A stretch of DNA of 64,000 nt from Albugo candida (lineage: Eukaryota; Oomycota; Peronosporomycetes; Albuginales), in assembly GCA_040437565.1 (NCBI GenBank), contig JBDOQK010000002.1, positions 372,001-436,000 on the forward strand. The letters run 5' to 3'. Of the stretch, positions 53,866-64,000 are shown in pieces. The notes below the pieces were generated by a model that was not told where the DNA came from, made no database searches, and was given only the letters and a program-made list of their open reading frames with translations. Positions within the stretch are counted from its first letter, which is position 1, and each line of letters opens with the position of its first letter. A program made the translations under genes and the position numbers.

Positions 53866-56800
53866 ATGTTTTCGGGCATTCACGAGATAGATCTATGTGA
53901 TCGCGAGTTCGTTTGGTACGTTAGTAAATAGGATTACATGCGTTCCGATATTGCTTCAGGTACAGCAAACTCAGATTCATTGATGAAGCTGTGTTGGAAG
54001 AAATGGAGCGGGAAAATCGTGCATTGTTGATGCAATTGAGTTTTGTTTTGGAGCTACCGTTCATCAACTTCGTGTGAAAAGAAAGTTTGGCAGCTTGATA
54101 CCTGGACATGTTTTACAGAAGACTAAGTCGTCAATGCGTAGAGCTAACTGATTTGATCAATGATTATGACAAAGCACATTATGGTCAGAGTAATGTATCT
54201 GTTGGTGTATGTATAAGTGCACCCAGAGAAGACAATGAAGTATGGAAATGCATATGGATCCAGAGAGAGACTCAGTCTGAGCCACCTGCATCCACACATT
54301 CGATTTATTATGGATCTGAGCCAAAGGTTTGATCGAATTTAGAGACGATCTGATTTCTATATTTTATTCTGGTATGCTGCAAGATGGCAACGGACTGGAC
54401 GGCCATAGATAAAACAGACATGTGGAAGACTCTTTCATCGTATGGAATTGACCTACATGCACGAGAGCGATTCATCATACGACAACTGTATTCTTTGTAT
54501 TGTTTCATTTCATGGCGAACGAGTCTCAAAAAAAATGAATATTTCTAGAAAGACAGCAACACTTGCTCAGACTGATGCGAATACATTGTTGGACTTTTGT
54601 ACGTATACATTAAGCTGATGCATCATCGATCGGGGTTACAATAAGCACTGTACAGGTGAAAGAGTGGTGTACGTGAATCGCTTTTTAGATGAAGATTTTT
54701 CATTAGTGGTGTTGATGTCAGCGGTACACACGAGCTGAAAGGGCAGGTACGATTAATCTGGCATTGTGCTCTTATCTTTTTCCTAACAACATACCATGTT
54801 CAGGCTGAAGCACTCGAAGAGGAAATTCAAGCCTTCCAGACACAAATTCTTCAAATTCGCAGTGAGGAACAACTACAGAGTCAAATTCTGCACAAACATC
54901 AGCCAATGGTACGGGCAAAGATTTTTGTCGACATATTTCATTATAAGCTGATGCTTCACTATACTTGAATCGCAGCTTTCCTGTTTTGAAAGATGGAGAA
55001 AAGATATGGAGGCTTATGAGATTGCAAAGAGAAACACTGATGAAAAATTCGCTGAAACGATTGTCTCCTTGCACAGCGTATTCACTCGACAAAAGGAAGA
55101 ACTCGCCAGCGAAAAAAAGCATGTAGAAATTACAATTGTGGAAATACGGCACAAGGAAGAAGAATTGAGAAAGAAAGTAGCCGCTTTAGACAAAAGATAT
55201 ACAGAGTCAGAAAGCCAACTTGACGTTCGAAAAAGAAATGCTCGATTTAAAAGCATTGAAAAGGCAAAGGTTTTATCTGAGATTGAAGCACTGAGATCAG
55301 AAAAGCACCACATAGTTAAAACTCGAGGGAAAATGAAGAAAAGATTGTCACTTCTGATGAGAGAGAGGAAGAAGCAACAGGAGTTGTTACGTGTTCGTGA
55401 GGACGCATTGAACAAAGACAAGGAGCTTCTCAACGAATTTCTTACGTCTTGCCAGTTGGGTGGAGAGTACATACAAATCACTGAGCAAAAGAAGCTGCAA
55501 GAATACGTTGATAATGAGATGATGACACGCACAAGAATAAAAGAAGCAGTTGATCAACAGGTAATGATATACGCCATTCCAAGCAAGTGCTTGATTTCCT
55601 TTATGATCGCAGAGGACATGGATAATTGAAATTGAAAAACAAAAAAAGAAGGTGGGTCATCTGCGCGTAAAAGCAGAAAAGCAACAGCAGAGATCTCAAA
55701 AATTACGAAAAGAAAGCGATTACTCAGGAATGAAACTTGCTTTTTTGGAGTCCAAAGCCTTGGAAATTCAAAAGAAACAAGCGAATATCATGGATTGCTT
55801 GTCGCGCTTGCAACAACAGTACAACGTCGAGAGGGCTGTGCTAGAGAACAGGGCTCTCAATACCTTGAGTACCAGCATAGAGAAACTCAGGACAACATTC
55901 GGGTCCGATCGTGTGTACGGATCATTTCATTCGCTAGCTTTTGTTCATCCAAAATTTAGTGCGGCAGTCAACTCTGTGCTTTATCCGTACATGAATCATG
56001 TTTTGGTAAATAGTCGGGACACCGCAGTAACACTGGTGACAGTATTTACAAAGAAAAAACTCGGCAATATCACGTGCTGTATTTTGGATGAGATCACTGA
56101 CAGGTATAAACAAGAGCAAGAGACAGGTCGTCTAACGAATTTCGATGCTGAAAGCCACGGTGTGGCTATGTTATCAGCGGCTATTGTATGCAAAGATGCA
56201 AGATTCGTCCCATTATATGAGCGATATTGTTTGCCGTGGCTTGTTTGTGATAAATCTGAAGTCGCTATGGACATCAGTGGAGAATACAATCGCAATTGTG
56301 TTACATATGATGGAGATCTCTTCTTTGCAGATGGAACTATCAGAACATTTGCAAAGCACAAATTAGAAGAGTCCATGCCTCACATTCGACCTATTCACAC
56401 CGTTCCTTCCGGTGCCGGATACGCTGATTCTTCACGGGATGGAGCAGCACGTGGGTCAAGTGATACAATCAAATATATCACTAGGTCAATTAGCGAGAAG
56501 AACGATCATCTTTCTCAATTAGAAGAGAACATGACAGCGGTTTGTTCTTCTTCTACGTTACCTGAACGTTTCCTACTCGATGTGATGTATAGGTCATAAA
56601 GGCATTGTTTAATGAGAGAAGTTTCGCGGCGATGGCGGTGGTAAGTCAGCAAAGAGGTCGATCATTATCTTCAGCTGTAACGATATTTGAATATAGGAAG
56701 CACTTGTAGTGAATCTTGATTTGGAAAGAATTAGTGACGCGTCAATTGGAGGAGCGAAAGAAATGCTAAAGCTTGGAGAACATAAACAGCGTTATTTTGA

Positions 56801-58350
56801 TCAAGTCGTGAACAGGTTGAAGCAACAATTAACAAAGAGTCCAATGAATGAAAAGGAAATCGAGATTCTGAAGAAGGTGAGCACACTTTGCGAGACGATC
56901 AGAGGATCGGAGATGCAACTCAAAGAGGCTGCAAGAAATATCAATAAGAGCAACCTCGGGATTGATTTGAACGAGAGAAAAATGGTGAGGAGCTTTTATC
57001 GCTCACTTTCTTGTGAAATTCTTACAGTTTGAAAACAAAGACGATTCTGGAGCGAGAATTGGAAGAAAGTGACCAATTTCTCTTACTCCGGGAGTCAAAT
57101 GTGCAGAAATTCGATTGTGAATTAGACAAAAAGGCTATCGACGAAATGTCTTCTGAGCTACAAACTCTTTCCGTAATCAAAGAACGCGTTCATTTGGATT
57201 TGAAGAAAGTGACGATGGAAAGAGCACAGAACGAAATTAAAAGGACTGAGATAGGGAATTCATTCGAAAAACTTACGGACAAACTGGAAGATTTGAAGAC
57301 AGAGCTTGATGATTCGATGCACACGGGCTTACAAGATAGATTGAGCCAGCTTCCGTCCGCCTCTGAAAAAGAGCTCACAAAGAGAAGACTTAAATTAAAA
57401 GGAAGACTGCATCAGCTACAAGAAGATTCTGAGTGCGTCATTTTTGATGGCGAAAGCTGATTTATCTTCAACTCCTTGCTATAGTGTCCTAAATGTTCAA
57501 AAGGAAAAGATATCGCTGTCAGCATTACAGGAGGCGAAAGAAGCGAAAGAAAGCATCGACACTCTTCAACTAAAACTGAAGGAAAAAACTGAACAGCTTG
57601 AGCAATCAATGCACACAAAAAGTGATCTGATGCAGCAGAGGTATACGAAATCACGACTCAAAAATGAGTATTCTTGAAGCATACATTGTAGATTTATCAA
57701 ACTCTCGAATGCACTTACAACAGTGAGCTCCAATCTATGCGAAATTTACAGGATTCTTCAGGAGGTGAGGTTAAACCTGGTCAACCTTCTTGTTCACAAC
57801 TTGTTGCAGGATGGTGATGCTTACTTGAGCTATTCAAAAGAGAAGACGACGCTGTTCAAAAATGGGATCACTCTCAATTGCAAACCAGACGAAAATCAAT
57901 GGCAAACGGTAAACACTTCAACTCAGCTATACACAATCAAGTCTGACGCTTTGACAGTTTGTTGGCCTTTCAGGCGGGCAACAAGTTTTATGCACAATCT
58001 CGGTAAACGCACGTGTTACACACTTGACAGCTGCACTACTGACGTGTCCATCTTCCAAATAGCTCATTTTGGCATTTCAAATGACGTTTCCTTGTCCAAT
58101 TTACATTTGTGATGGTACATTACTTCCAAATTTTTACATGTGAGAGTAACCAATTTTTCTAGAGATGGACGCAGCGCTGGATACATACAATGTCCATAAA
58201 GTTGCTCGGCTCTTGCACAAGCAGAGCAAAGATTCTGCAACACAATTTATCATCGTATCGCATCGACCGGAAATGTGGAAGGAGTGCGAGTATTTTGTTG
58301 GAGTCTATAAGCGCGAACACTCTGCCGAGATCATTCATTACGAGTGCTAG
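53866..58350 (+). CDS. Divergent SMC-family ATPase
   Basis: A multi-exon gene (more than ten short exons). The first visible exon (ATG at 53866 or further upstream) reads FSGIHEIDLCDREFV and joins across an intron ending near 53987 to the Walker A motif GRNGAGKS (53996-54019), followed by DAIEFCFG. Coiled-coil exons run to about 55620. The hinge is at about 55910-56110 (VYGSFHSLAFVHPKFSAAV, NHVLVNSRDTA). More coiled coil follows, then the C-terminal ATPase: an intron ending at 57957 gives GLSGGQQVLCTIS, then ILAFQMTFPCPIYI, Walker B with D-loop as CDEMDAALD (split by an intron), and IIVSHRPEMW. It has all SMC parts and looks catalytically able. The LSGGQQ and DAALD forms are closer to SMC1-4 than to SMC5/6, but Walker A and flanks differ from each, so the paralogue is not assigned. 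Confidence 0.78.
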
Positions 58351-58455
58351 TGACGAATTGCTTTGCCTCAATTTGCAACACTTTACATGAGAACGACACT
58401 GCAATTTCAATTTTATCTAAATACATGGTAACAAATTAGCTAACACAAAAAGACA

Positions 58456-61400
58456 CTAGAATTCGACTTCCATCACGGTTGAAGCAGGCGTATGAGAGAA
58501 ATCGGTCGCCACAAGCGCCGCTTTTCTTGCATGCGGAGTTGTATTCCAATCGGCTGAATTTCGAATGACTCCTTTGTCTGCATTTGACATTTTCTTCACC
58601 CGAGAGGCGGATTGAATGAACGGACGACTCAGGGTCACCTCTACTCTTCCAAAAGACTCGACCATCTCAACCTCAAGTCGATGAAGTCCAGATTGAGTAC
58701 CGATTGGCCGCATGTCAGAATCTGGACACGGATGAAGAGATTGACGTGAGAGACTACCTTGCTCTAGGAAAGAGCAGAGCGGGGTTCCAGCTATGGATGA
58801 CTCTCGAGGAATGTTGGGATCGTTGCTCAGCGCTTCGTATGGATCTGCATTTTCGGAGGAGGAGGACACAGAATGAGGAGAAGATGTGGTCTCCTCGGCT
58901 AGCATTTCCTCCATGGAGAAGGGCATGTCACTCTTTGATGACACTCTTCTTGTTGCTTCTTTAGTCGGCTGAATGCTTCGCACGGTTTTCTCGGGTACTT
59001 CGGACGAATCGAAAGAGTTGTTCTCCTCAATCAATTCCAAAGACTTGAAATCCGGTCGTAACTCATCCACCAAGTCGTCCACTTCAACCAAAGCGTCTGG
59101 ATTTTCACAATAATACGTAAAGTCTTTAAAAGTTGGATCTTGTGCTGGTGGAATTGGACTTTTCCGAGTGTTCCGGATGGATACAAGTCCCATGAAAAAA
59201 CCACTTTTGAGCTTGGATGATTTTACTGTTGGCGAGAGAACTTCTCTTTTGGCATCGAGCTCGGTAAATTCATTGTCAACATAACGCACGTCCAAAGGTG
59301 AGGACTATAACTCAGTGATCAGTAATGCCAAACACGGACAATGCAATTTCACCCACCAGATGCGGTCTCCAGGGAGGAATGATTCTTTTCTGCACAAGGA
59401 GATCCCAGTCGATGGTCATGAAGTATGGATGCTTTAATATGTCACTTATTTGCGTCCCCAAACGCTTCAATGGATCTTTTTGTAACAACTACGATGACAA
59501 TACATTGTCAACTCCTTCCTTGAAAACAGACTTCATCGAGGACACTTACCCCTGACAGGATGCCTTTGAGTTCAGGTGCTAAAACCGGCTTTGATGGAAA
59601 TACCAATGGCTCATACTGGATTTTCTTGTACATTTTGTCAACATTATTGTCGTAAAATGGAGACGTTCCCACACTCATCTCATACAAGAGAATGCCCAAA
59701 CTCCACCAATCTGCCGCCTTTCCGTACGAGCGCCGAGATTTTGGAAGCAATAGCTCTGGTGCAGTATATTGGGGAGATCCCGCCATCGTTTTTGCGCCTT
59801 TATACTCCGATACATGCAACTTGGCAAGCCCAAAGTCCACGAGAGCAATGTGCCCTTCACCATCAATCATCACATTCTCTGGCTTTATATCCCTGCATAA
59901 GGCATGTAAGAAGCGAAGAACGGAAAGATAAACAAGCAATACATTCGATCACACCTGTACAGGATATTGTGCTTGTGCAAATGATGAATCCCAAGAACTA
60001 ACTCGGCGGCATAAAAGTGAGCCCGCTCTGATGGAATTCGACAATTGTTTCCTTTGCTCATATGATGGAAAAGATCACCGCCACCGTAATAATTCATCCC
60101 GAGGAACAATTTTGTACGGCTTTGGAACGCGATTCGTAAACCGGCAATAAAAGGATGATGGATATTTTGTGCCACCCGCATCTCTGTGAACGAACTTTCG
60201 ATATCGTATTTGGTCATTTTGCTTTTTTCAAGAATTTTGATCGCATAGATCTGTCCATCACTCTTCTTGACAGCGTTCACGACCTGAGAAATAATCATGA
60301 GAATACTCGAATATGCATGGCTCTCGAAACTTACCGTGCCAAAACCTCCTTTGCCAATAACATTATACACATTAAAGTCTTTCAGTGAAATGCTCAGTGC
60401 TCGATTCGATCGAATGGCTGCCGATGACATCTCGGGGTATGGATTTTTCCAGTTGAAGTTATTCCAATCTCTTTCCCCTTCGACTTCGATCTTTAGACGG
60501 AATATGCGCCCATATGGTCCGTATCGAATGCGATGAGTCCAATTCTGTCGAATTATTTCACCGCTCATTCGACATCGCAATTGTTCTTGGCCTTTAAATG
60601 TGAACGAAGTGCCATGATCATCCATCCTAGACGTCACGACGTTCGTTTCCAAGACTTCAAAATTCGTTGTGATTATGCTAAAGAACTGCAAAAGGCCTTC
60701 ACGACCAAAAAAATCACCATGTTGTGGCGTGACTTCCGAGTATGAAGATGAAAACACCAAATCTACAATATTCATCAAGTTTCAGCTCTTGCGTGAGCTA
60801 TCGCTTTGTTCCATTACCTTTATTAAAGTATGCCATGAAATCCGGCAGTAAAGCATATTCTCCTTGGAGAATTCGCCGAATCATATCATATGCAACCCTT
60901 GTCTCGCGATTGGGCCGCATATCGTGGCGACACACAGAAGACACAGAGATTTGATCGTTAAGCTTCATATTTGCACAGCCGATGCCTGCCTACTCCATAA
61001 AGATCAGATCCAGGCAACATGTGATGATAATATAATGCTAACCTCCAGAAAATAAACCCACAAAACTTGTTCTAATGGAGTTGATACAGAGCAATGGAAA
61101 ATTTTCCCTTCCGTCGTTGAAAATGTAAACTCATAGCCACTTCCCCATTTCGATACTTGATCGATCCGAACAGATGCCACTTTAACTCGTCCTTTCAAAT
61201 GTGCACGCTGCTGTGCGTCTACTTTACTTTCGTAATCTATCGGAATTCACATTCAAATTTCTCGTTCATCGTGCCCACGAGATAACGTACATGATAGCCG
61301 ATTCCCTTCCAGAGTGAAGAAGCGCATTTTCCAATTCCGCACCAGATGTCCTCTCTTAGTAACATATCCTTCCCACTCAACCACTGGAATATCAAGCGAT

Positions 61401-61789
61401 TCGAGCATCTGATCATCGCCACTCAATAACGCGTTCATTGTGTTCGTAGAGCTATTATGAGCTATTTCAACACTGGAAGGATCCATCCCATTTGATTGTG
61501 GTGTCGCAATTGAACTTTTCCCTTTCGGCTGAAAAAGCGATCGATCCCATAGATTTCCTATTCCGCTGTGTGCAAATTGATTGCCATTGTTACTATCATT
61601 CGTACAACTCCGATCTTGATTTGCAAAATGGGAACGATGGGGATCAGTTGCCATCGATTGACCATATTTGGAACCATGCAAAGCCTGGTTCCGCGAACGA
61701 AGTAATTTCGACTTGGAAGTATTCAACGCGCCGACTGCCGACGATCCCAAGAAGCGTCCATCCTCAATCTGACTGAGATCCGCGCCCAT
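58456..61789 (-). CDS. PH / NTF2-like / AGC-family protein kinase
   Basis: Multi-exon on the minus strand, from the ATG at 61789 to the stop at 58456. After a polar N-terminus, a PH domain runs from EWEGYVTKRGHLVRNWKMRFFTLE across an intron to GYEFTFSTTEGKIFHCSV and WVYFLE. A linker exon (RVAYDMIRRILQGEYALLPDF) follows. Next is a region with the SnoaL/NTF2-like pattern (FFGREGLLQFF, WTHRIRYGPYGRIFRLKIEVEGE). The kinase has GKGGFGTV, IYAIKIL, an AGC-type YRDIKPEN (across an intron), LVDFGLAK, and the activation loop TMAGSPQYTAPEL. The C-tail includes DWDLL and a hydrophobic motif FKDFTYY, the TORC2/PDK1-type phosphosite of AGC kinases. PH plus AGC recalls AKT, so membrane phosphoinositide control is likely; the NTF2-like insert is unusual. 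All catalytic residues are present. Confidence 0.84.
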
Positions 61790-61928
61790 TTTGTGTCACA
61801 CAAACTCCGCCAATGCCAAAGCCACCGTATTGATCTTATAATAGAAAATGAGAATTTCAATAAAATCAGAAAGAGAGTAACTTCATACAAATGTCCAAAG
61901 CACTTGCACTTTGACACCTTTGTGGAAA

Positions 61929-62174
61929 CTAAATGGCACCTGTACGTGTTTTCGTAACGTTTATTCCGTAAAAGACGCTTTGGTTGACGTGACAGACCCT
62001 TAAACACGAAAATCTGACTTGATTCGGTGTCAAATCAGCTGCAGGAACAACTAGTCGACAGCCAAAAGCAGATGGAAGACTAGCTCTGACTTGCTCTTTG
62101 AAAGACGATTCTCCTGTGATCACTTCCGATTGGACAAAATGAAACTGATATCTGATGTACACAGAGAGCATCAT
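61929..62174 (-). CDS. Hypothetical 80-residue reading frame
   Basis: From the ATG pair at 62174/62171 to a stop at 61929 on the minus strand: MMLSVYIRYQFHFVQSEV through FGCRLVVPAADLTPNQ to an end of TKTRTGAI. It has good protein-like composition, but no family is recognised. Alternative splicing near its end (GT at about 61940) could add short exons towards 61765, ending within the kinase first exon. It would diverge from the gene at 62260 with about 85 bases between. It could instead be leader sequence of the kinase gene. Confidence 0.35.
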   Translation of the reverse strand: MMLSVYIRYQFHFVQSEVITGESSFKEQVRASLPSAFGCRLVVPAADLTPNQVRFSCLRVCHVNQSVFYGINVTKTRTGAI

Positions 62175-62259
62175 TTTTTATTACAGTCTTTTCGCCAGAT
62201 GCCTACCGTACCTTTTTGATGTATTTAAGTAATTTCTCATATTTTAAGATTCCACAACT

Positions 62260-62583
62260 ATGAATTCGGCTCGAGAAAAAGTCGCATTCGCCGTACTGTG
62301 TGGGATGACAGGAGTGTCGGTGACAACGGTTTCTGTTCTGGCGTATTTCCGTATCCAGAGCCCCAAGGAATTTGTAGACACATCGATGAAAGCATCGCGT
62401 TTAGATTTGAAAGATGAAGCGTCCAGAAAATGGGGAATTTATGGTACAGGTCTCTCGGAACTCATCCCACAAAAATGGATCGATTTTTTTGTTCCTCCGA
62501 ATGCAGCAGAACAAGTTTATGCGCAGCGAAATGCCCGAGTCGCACAGATTCGAAGAGCATTGGAAGAGATGCGCCCTCGATAA
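62260..62583 (+). CDS. Small single-pass membrane protein, probably mitochondrial
   Basis: 107 residues, intronless. Residues 8-29 (VAFAVLCGMTGVSVTTVSVLAYF) form one transmembrane helix after a short basic N-terminus. The rest is soluble and charged, with WGIYGTGLSELIPQKWIDFFVPP and an Arg-rich helical end. Size and layout resemble small inner-membrane assembly factors, but no named family is recognised. An initiator-like CTCATATTTTAAG lies about 15-20 bases before the ATG. Confidence 0.6.
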   Translation: MNSAREKVAFAVLCGMTGVSVTTVSVLAYFRIQSPKEFVDTSMKASRLDLKDEASRKWGIYGTGLSELIPQKWIDFFVPPNAAEQVYAQRNARVAQIRRALEEMRPR

Positions 62584-62812
62584 AACCCTAAATAAAAGTA
62601 GTATAAACGAATTGTTTTTGCTTTACAACCAAATTATCCGTAACTGCATATGTAGCCAAATAGGAGTCAAAAACTACTTATCTAGTGTAGCCTTCACTTC
62701 GACATCAAGCTGTTAAGTGTTAGAAAGCGGCATGACGGACATTCGATGCCAGTCAAAGGTATGCATTTCTTGTTGATTTCCATGGCTGCTTTGCGTAGTT
62801 GAGGAACTATGT

Positions 62813-63319
62813 TGCTTTTTGTCCACATGCATAAACGTAAAAGACAGAAATGCAACAAAAGCGCGGCGAAATTAACGCAAAATTGCTTCCAGAAGAGTCG
62901 ATTCCGGATCGACTTGAAAATCAAAGCGCACGCGAGTTTTTAAAGAATGCGCCTTCCAAAGGATTATGGCTGCCCATGGGCATAGAGGTCAAAGTGATGC
63001 AGTGCTGGCGTTGTAAGGCGTATGGACATCGCGCAGGAGATCGAGAGTGTCCGCTTTCAATCGGTGGAAATTTGATTCTTGATGCGGAACGACAAGCTCG
63101 AGAGGATCCTATGGCAAAGTATGTGGCGTCCAATGTCGAATTTGGAATCAATGAGGTGATTCCCGGAACATTTTCATTGAATTTTGACGCAAAAAAAACG
63201 AAAAAGAAAGCAAAACGTGCAAGATTGGCAAAGTTACTGCGAGAAATCAAAAGAGAAGTAAAAAAAGAGAGAAAACAAAAGAAGCACAATTCAAAGAAAA
63301 AAAGGAAGCGGAAGAGAAG
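62813..63319. repeat. Left copy of the 507-bp gap-7 duplication
   Basis: 62813-63319 recurs as 63420-63926 at an offset of 607, across gap 63320-63419. It covers most of the RP9 gene. Confidence 0.9.
62850..63319 (+). CDS. RP9: RP9/PAP-1 homologue (left copy, cut by gap 7)
   Basis: The same gene as 63457 onward, cut at the contig end. The first ATG is at 62850, preceded by an in-frame TAA. Motifs are described under the right copy. The frame through the N run to 63482 is an artefact. Confidence 0.85.
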
Positions 63320-63419
63320 NNNNNNNNNNNNNNNNNNNNNNNNNNNNNNNNNNNNNNNNNNNNNNNNNNNNNNNNNNNNNNNNNNNNNNNNNNNNNNNNN
63401 NNNNNNNNNNNNNNNNNNN
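63320..63419. other. Assembly gap 7 (100 N)
   Basis: 100 N between two copies of the same 507 bp. The size is a placeholder. Confidence 0.95.
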
Positions 63420-63926
63420 TGCTTTTTGTCCACATGCATAAACGTAAAAGACAGAAATGCAACAAAAGCGCGGCGAAATTAACGCAAAATTGCTTCCAGA
63501 AGAGTCGATTCCGGATCGACTTGAAAATCAAAGCGCACGCGAGTTTTTAAAGAATGCGCCTTCCAAAGGATTATGGCTGCCCATGGGCATAGAGGTCAAA
63601 GTGATGCAGTGCTGGCGTTGTAAGGCGTATGGACATCGCGCAGGAGATCGAGAGTGTCCGCTTTCAATCGGTGGAAATTTGATTCTTGATGCGGAACGAC
63701 AAGCTCGAGAGGATCCTATGGCAAAGTATGTGGCGTCCAATGTCGAATTTGGAATCAATGAGGTGATTCCCGGAACATTTTCATTGAATTTTGACGCAAA
63801 AAAAACGAAAAAGAAAGCAAAACGTGCAAGATTGGCAAAGTTACTGCGAGAAATCAAAAGAGAAGTAAAAAAAGAGAGAAAACAAAAGAAGCACAATTCA
63901 AAGAAAAAAAGGAAGCGGAAGAGAAG
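63420..63926. repeat. Right copy of the 507-bp gap-7 duplication
   Basis: Counterpart of 62813-63319; the sequence after 63926 is unique and continues the RP9 gene. Confidence 0.9.
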
Positions 63927-64000
63927 TGTCAGCTCCGAAATAGAAACCAATGCGCTCACTAGGACGTCGAGAAGCTCATCATTCTCAAGTGATTGGAGAG
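63457..64000 (+). CDS. RP9: RP9/PAP-1 homologue, zinc-knuckle splicing factor (3' end off the window)
   Basis: It starts MQQKRGEINAKLLPEESIP. The core matches human RP9 closely: AREFLKNAPSKGLWLPMG (human AREFLAHAPTKGLWMPLG), then EVKVMQCWRCKAYGHRAGDRE-CP, a CCHC zinc knuckle, and EDPMAKYV (human EDPMYDII). It is followed by a very Lys-rich nuclear tail (KKTKKKAKRAR .. KKKRKRKR) and a Ser-rich end, the usual RP9 layout. RP9 (PAP-1) is a nuclear-speckle protein of the tri-snRNP, associated in humans with PRPF3. The stop is not reached by base 64000. Confidence 0.9.
   Translation, partial: MQQKRGEINAKLLPEESIPDRLENQSAREFLKNAPSKGLWLPMGIEVKVMQCWRCKAYGHRAGDRECPLSIGGNLILDAERQAREDPMAKYVASNVEFGINEVIPGTFSLNFDAKKTKKKAKRARLAKLLREIKREVKKERKQKKHNSKKKRKRKRSVSSEIETNALTRTSRSSSFSSDWR

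Noticed and set aside
1-64000. CRISPR arrays, bacterial operons or riboswitches
   Set aside because: The sequence is eukaryotic with spliceosomal introns throughout; no regularly spaced short repeats were seen.

Overview
The window is eukaryotic, compact and intron-rich. Most introns are only 40-80 nt, with GT..AG ends. Neighbouring genes lie tens to a few hundred bases apart and often share promoters. An oomycete is the best fit, probably a white rust (Albugo); this is inference from gene content. The evidence is a Crinkler (CRN) effector relic with LYLAK and HVLVxxP motifs, an intraflagellar-transport gene that implies flagellated zoospores, oomycete-style initiator/FPR promoter matches, and kinases with unusual domain combinations.

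The main technical feature is the assembly. All seven 100-N gaps are flanked by the same sequence on both sides (25 bp to 3,580 bp, in direct orientation). These look like overlapping contig ends that were placed in tandem instead of merged. Removing each left copy plus its gap would shorten the window by 8,931 bp to about 55 kb. The two P450 genes, the two Abitram ends, the two small-protein genes, the two Sfi1-like starts and the two RP9 genes are therefore most likely single genes.

Layout, left to right: PRP3 splicing factor (+, 5' end off the window); tandem CCCH (TIS11-type) protein (+); importin-5-like karyopherin (-); ARF-GAP/PDZ protein (+); F-box/protein-kinase fusion (-); a small lysine-rich protein (-); EndoG-type nuclease (+); cytochrome P450 (-); a large secreted-then-membrane protein (-); IFT144/WDR19 (-); PNKP DNA-end repair enzyme (-), divergent from mitochondrial bL12m (+); a BED-finger hAT-like protein (+); a CCCH-Abitram gene (-); a small unknown gene (+); a degraded CRN relic followed by about 4-5 kb with few genes; Tra2-type SR protein (+); derlin (+); RNA polymerase II subunit RPB3 (+); a giant Sfi1-like centrin-binding protein (+); CDK1-type kinase (-); tRNA-Ala(UGC) (+); DCUN1D neddylation factor (+); a divergent SMC ATPase (+); a PH/NTF2-like/AGC kinase (-); a small membrane protein (+); and RP9/PAP-1 splicing factor (+, 3' end off the window).

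Most are housekeeping genes: splicing (PRP3, Tra2, RP9), transport and ER quality control, transcription, cell cycle and chromosomes, DNA repair, cilia. The lineage-specific content is the membrane protein, the CRN island, the domain fusions and the divergent SMC. Several genes here can only be seen by joining short exons: the ARF-GAP, Abitram, the last exon of PNKP, the N-terminus of DCUN1D, the SMC ATPase head and a 78-residue lysine-rich protein.
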